NCBI GenBank assembly: GCA_022614795.1
Contig: JAKEHX010000625.1
Span: forward strand, 1-13,714
Length of the DNA stretch: 13,714 bases
Direction of reading: 5' to 3'
Origin: Planctomycetaceae bacterium
Lineage (GTDB): Bacteria; Planctomycetota; Planctomycetia; Pirellulales; Pirellulaceae
Made by a program: the position numbers and the translations under genes. The notes under the pieces are model-generated. The model saw nothing but the letters and a program-made list of their open reading frames with translations. It ran no database searches and was not told where the DNA came from. Each line of letters starts with the position of its first letter. The stretch's first letter is position 1. Shown piece by piece: positions 11,546-13,714 of the stretch.

Positions 11546-13201
11546 TTACGCCGCTCCCCACCGCTCTCCGGAGCTGGTGCGCTCGAACCAAAGGTGCTTG
11601 TTCCAGCGGGCGTCGTCGAGGCGGGGGAAATCGGTCCGCAGGTGGACGCCGCGCGATTCCTCGCGGACCAGCGCCGCCTGGATCATCACGCGGGCGAGCG
11701 TCAACATGTTTTGCAGCTCCCAGCCTTCGATGTCGTCGAATTGCCGGGGGAGCACATAGCGCCGCCACTGATCGACCGCCTCCAGCGCGTCGGCCAGGGC
11801 CGCGCCGCTGCGGCGCACTCCACAGGCCCGCCACATCGCCGCTTTGAGCGAGTTGCGAATGTCGGCCAGGTCGAGCGGCTCGGACGGCAAAGCGACGACC
11901 GGATTGGCCAGCGGATAAACGCAGAAATCGCCCGGCGCGGCCAGCGCCGCCTGCGATGCAGCCGCTCCGGCATGCGCGCCATACACCAGCCCTTCGAGCA
12001 GGCTGTTGCTGGCCAGGCGATTGGCCCCGTGCAGCCCGCTGGAGCTGACTTCGCCGGCCGCCCACAGGCCCGGCACGCTCGTCTGGCCGGTCAGATCGAC
12101 GGTCACGCCGCCGATCATGTAATGAGCGCCGGGGCGGACGGGGATCTTGTCCCGCGTGATGTCGATGCCAAATTGCTTGCAAGCCGCGGCGATGCCGGGA
12201 AATCGCTTGAGCACGAACGGAGCGTCGAGGTGCGTGACGTCGAGATAGACGCACGAATGCCGCGTCTTCTCCATCTGGCTGACGATCGCCTGCGAGACGA
12301 TGTCGCGCGGGGCCAGCTCCGCCCGCTCGTCGTAGCTCGGCATAAAGCGGAAGCCTTCCTTGTCCACCAGCCGGCCCCCTTCGCCGCGGACCGCCTCGGT
12401 GATCAAGCTGCGGCTGCCGCCGGCGATATAGAGGACGGTCGGGTGGAACTGCACGAACTCCATGTCGCGGAGTTGGGCCCCGGCCCGGTAAGCCATCGCG
12501 TGGCCATCGCCCGTCGCCACCAGCGGATTGGTCGATTCGCGGAATATCTGCCCGCAGCCGCCGGTGGCCAGGATCGTCTGCCTGGCCCAGACGAGCATCT
12601 TGTCGGCCGGCACGGCCGCATTGCTGTCGCCGTGGCGGGTGGCCACGATCGCCCCGCGGCAGGTCCCCTCGTGCGTCAAGAGGTCGAGCGTGAACGTGTT
12701 CTCCCAGATCCGCACGTGCGGCAGCCGCTGGGTATGGGCGATGACGGCTCGCATCACCTCTTTGCCGGTCATGTCGCCGAGGGCGTGGACGATGCGGTTA
12801 TGGCTGTGTCCCCCTTCGCGGCCGAGGACGATGCGGCCTGACTGCTCGTCGAAATGCGTGCCCCAGTCGATCAGCTCCTGAATCCGTCCCGGCGCCTCGC
12901 GAATGACCATCTCGACCACACGCGCGTCGCACAGTGTGCCGCCGGCGACGAGCGTATCCTGGACGTGCTCCTCAAACCGGTCGTCCGGATCGAGCACGCT
13001 TGCAATGCCCCCCTGGGCATAGCTGCTGTTGGACTGCTGGATCGCGTCCTTCGTACAGACCAGCACGTGCAGCTTCGGGTCGATCGCGTTGGCCGCCCGC
13101 AGCCCCGCCAGGCCGCCGCCGATGACCAGCACGTCGGCGAAATAGTGCGGCAGCTCGCGCGGCGAGAACGGGACGAGATAACGCGGGGTGAGGAGGGACA
13201 T
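11546..13201 (-). CDS. nadB: L-aspartate oxidase
   Basis: The 551-aa cytoplasmic flavoenzyme oxidises L-aspartate to iminoaspartate, the first step of de novo NAD synthesis. It shows the FAD Rossmann motif VLVIGGGLAGLRAA (about 25-38), SNSSYAQGGIASVL, the substrate-loop segment GREGGHSHNRIVHALGDMTG, ITEAVRGEGGRLVDKEGFRF, AHYMIGGVTVD, and the NadB hallmark SSGLHGANRLASNSLLEGLVYG. A helical C-terminal domain follows. The hallmark block and the lack of a covalent-FAD histidine motif separate it from the SdhA at the other end of the window. Length is near E. coli NadB (540). ATG 13201 was preferred over an upstream in-frame alternative start at 13240, which lies in the repeat; no clear SD. nadA and nadC are not adjacent. 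Paired heptad arrays fill its leader. Confidence 0.95.
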   Translation of the reverse strand: MSLLTPRYLVPFSPRELPHYFADVLVIGGGLAGLRAANAIDPKLHVLVCTKDAIQQSNSSYAQGGIASVLDPDDRFEEHVQDTLVAGGTLCDARVVEMVIREAPGRIQELIDWGTHFDEQSGRIVLGREGGHSHNRIVHALGDMTGKEVMRAVIAHTQRLPHVRIWENTFTLDLLTHEGTCRGAIVATRHGDSNAAVPADKMLVWARQTILATGGCGQIFRESTNPLVATGDGHAMAYRAGAQLRDMEFVQFHPTVLYIAGGSRSLITEAVRGEGGRLVDKEGFRFMPSYDERAELAPRDIVSQAIVSQMEKTRHSCVYLDVTHLDAPFVLKRFPGIAAACKQFGIDITRDKIPVRPGAHYMIGGVTVDLTGQTSVPGLWAAGEVSSSGLHGANRLASNSLLEGLVYGAHAGAAASQAALAAPGDFCVYPLANPVVALPSEPLDLADIRNSLKAAMWRACGVRRSGAALADALEAVDQWRRYVLPRQFDDIEGWELQNMLTLARVMIQAALVREESRGVHLRTDFPRLDDARWNKHLWFERTSSGERWGAA

Positions 13202-13221
13202 GGTGAGAAATCGCCAATGCC

Positions 13222-13320
13222 GACAATTGTCAATTTGCAATGGTCAATTCGCAATTTGCAATCGCCATCCCGCACGGCGCCGTTCATTGCAAATTGAAAA
13301 TTGCAAATTGCAAATCGCAA
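13222..13320. repeat. Inverted pair of degenerate heptad arrays upstream of nadB
   Basis: The left arm 13222-13263 is six in-register heptads (CAATT cores, such as GTCAATT and TGCAATC). The right arm 13286-13320 is five in-register heptads (ATTGCAA three times, ATTGAAA, ATCGCAA). The 22-nt loop contains the perfect palindrome ACGGCGCCGT (13274-13283). Same heptad type as upstream of pyrE, different loop. It starts 21 bp from the nadB ATG. Confidence 0.88.
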
Positions 13321-13345
13321 AAGCGGGTGTGGTCCCACTATAGCA

Positions 13346-13714
13346 CTACGGCGACCGCGTGGCCCCTTTGCGATACGCGTCGAACAGGTCCCGATACTTG
13401 GCCGGCGGCGAACTGCGGCTGCCGCTGTCCAAGAGGTCGCGCTGATTGTCGCTCGCCGCGCCGCCGGCCCGCTTGCGGACCTTCGGGTCGCGGAGGCCCA
13501 GGCTGCGGAGCGCCTCGTCCAGCTCGCGTTTGCCATCGGGCGACTTGTCGGCCGTCTGCTTCAGCTTCTCCCAGCGATTGAGAAACTCGGCCAGGTCCTC
13601 CTTCGACCAGCCCAAATTCTTGAGCAGCTCCGGATCGGGATCGTGCTCCTGGTCCTTCAGCTTCTGGAGAGCCAGGTCGGTCGCCTTGCGGGCGTATTCG
13701 AGGTTCGCGGCATC
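13346..13714 (-). CDS. C-terminal part of an unrecognised protein
   Basis: The last 122 residues are visible; the gene runs off the right edge and its start is unseen. It begins in frame with DAANLEYARKATDLALQKLK, continues DQEHDPDPELLKNLGWSKED and predicts long charged helices, then a conserved-looking turn SLGLRDPKVRKRAGG and a disordered Ser/Gly/Pro region before YRDLFDAYRKGATRSP and the stop. The high Lys/Glu/Asp content and regular hydrophobic spacing suggest coiled-coil or helical-bundle character. It recalls the ends of large planctomycete membrane proteins of unknown function, but that is only an impression. It is separated from nadB by 144 bp occupied mostly by the heptad arrays. Confidence 0.6.
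   Translation of the reverse strand, partial: DAANLEYARKATDLALQKLKDQEHDPDPELLKNLGWSKEDLAEFLNRWEKLKQTADKSPDGKRELDEALRSLGLRDPKVRKRAGGAASDNQRDLLDSGSRSSPPAKYRDLFDAYRKGATRSP

Noticed and set aside
11456..12841. Plus-strand 461-aa open frame opposite nadB
   Set aside because: Antisense shadow of a clear L-aspartate oxidase in GC-rich DNA; Arg/Ala/Asp-rich composition and no recognisable motif.
1..13201. sdhA and nadB as a recent duplication within the window
   Set aside because: They share the ancient FAD-binding fold, but each has its own family hallmarks and they lie over 10 kb apart; no recent duplication is implied.
8974..13320. CRISPR-like arrays from the regularly spaced CAAT/ATTG units
   Set aside because: Units are 7 nt with no spacers, occur in inverted pairs, and no cas gene is present.

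Overview
The window looks like chromosomal DNA of a GC-rich planctomycete, most likely of the Pirellulales type. This rests on family resemblance, not on a search. Two clues are the secreted TPR protein whose C-terminus carries an AWLLATCP...RDRDLAL...WTYLDALAAA...RLARYR signature, which I associate with planctomycete TPR proteins, and the tandem DUF3299-like lipoproteins. The scattered single metabolic genes with intergenic spacers full of hairpin-forming repeats point the same way. Typical planctomycete features such as sulfatases or DUF1501/DUF1553 proteins are absent, so the phylum call is probable, not certain.

Layout, left to right. Positions 1-2293 (minus strand) hold the promoter and first two genes of a succinate dehydrogenase operon of the actinobacterial Sdh1 type: membrane cytochrome-b-like subunit, then flavoprotein (cut by the window edge); the iron-sulfur subunit is expected beyond position 1. 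A large inverted array of degenerate hexamers separates the two genes. Positions 2300-2670 are a decayed spacer with a frameshifted NUDIX remnant and two different palindromic elements. Positions 2700-3961 (plus) carry a single-domain response regulator and an uncharacterised PD-(D/E)XK-like plus winged-helix protein. Positions 4037-5010 (minus) carry a small antitoxin-like ORF without a toxin and an NRDE/TANGO2-family protein. Positions 5011-5381 hold no gene but contain a possible structured RNA with a terminator. Positions 5382-7063 (plus) are a translationally coupled Gfo/Idh/MocA oxidoreductase and GNAT acetyltransferase. Positions 7095-10045 (minus) are a secreted TPR protein, orotate phosphoribosyltransferase (pyrE) and a secreted transglutaminase-like/TPR protein. 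Positions 10224-11437 (plus) are two overlapping paralogous lipoproteins. Positions 11546-13201 (minus) are L-aspartate oxidase (nadB), and 13346-13714 (minus) is the C-terminus of an unrecognised protein.

The genes do not form one pathway: they cover the TCA cycle and respiration, pyrimidine and NAD synthesis, signalling and envelope proteins. I see no defence island, prophage, transposase, CRISPR array, tRNA or rRNA.

The striking content is the non-coding layer. At least six distinct short inverted-repeat families occur in 13.7 kb. They fall into two structural classes: compact palindromes of about 60 bp, and paired inverted arrays of degenerate 6- or 7-nt units just upstream of sdhA, pyrE and nadB. 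One 63-bp palindrome lies in frame inside a coding sequence, where it encodes about 21 residues between two domains, and a sibling copy is intergenic. This resembles the protein-inserted palindromic elements of Rickettsia and is the best candidate here for something undescribed.
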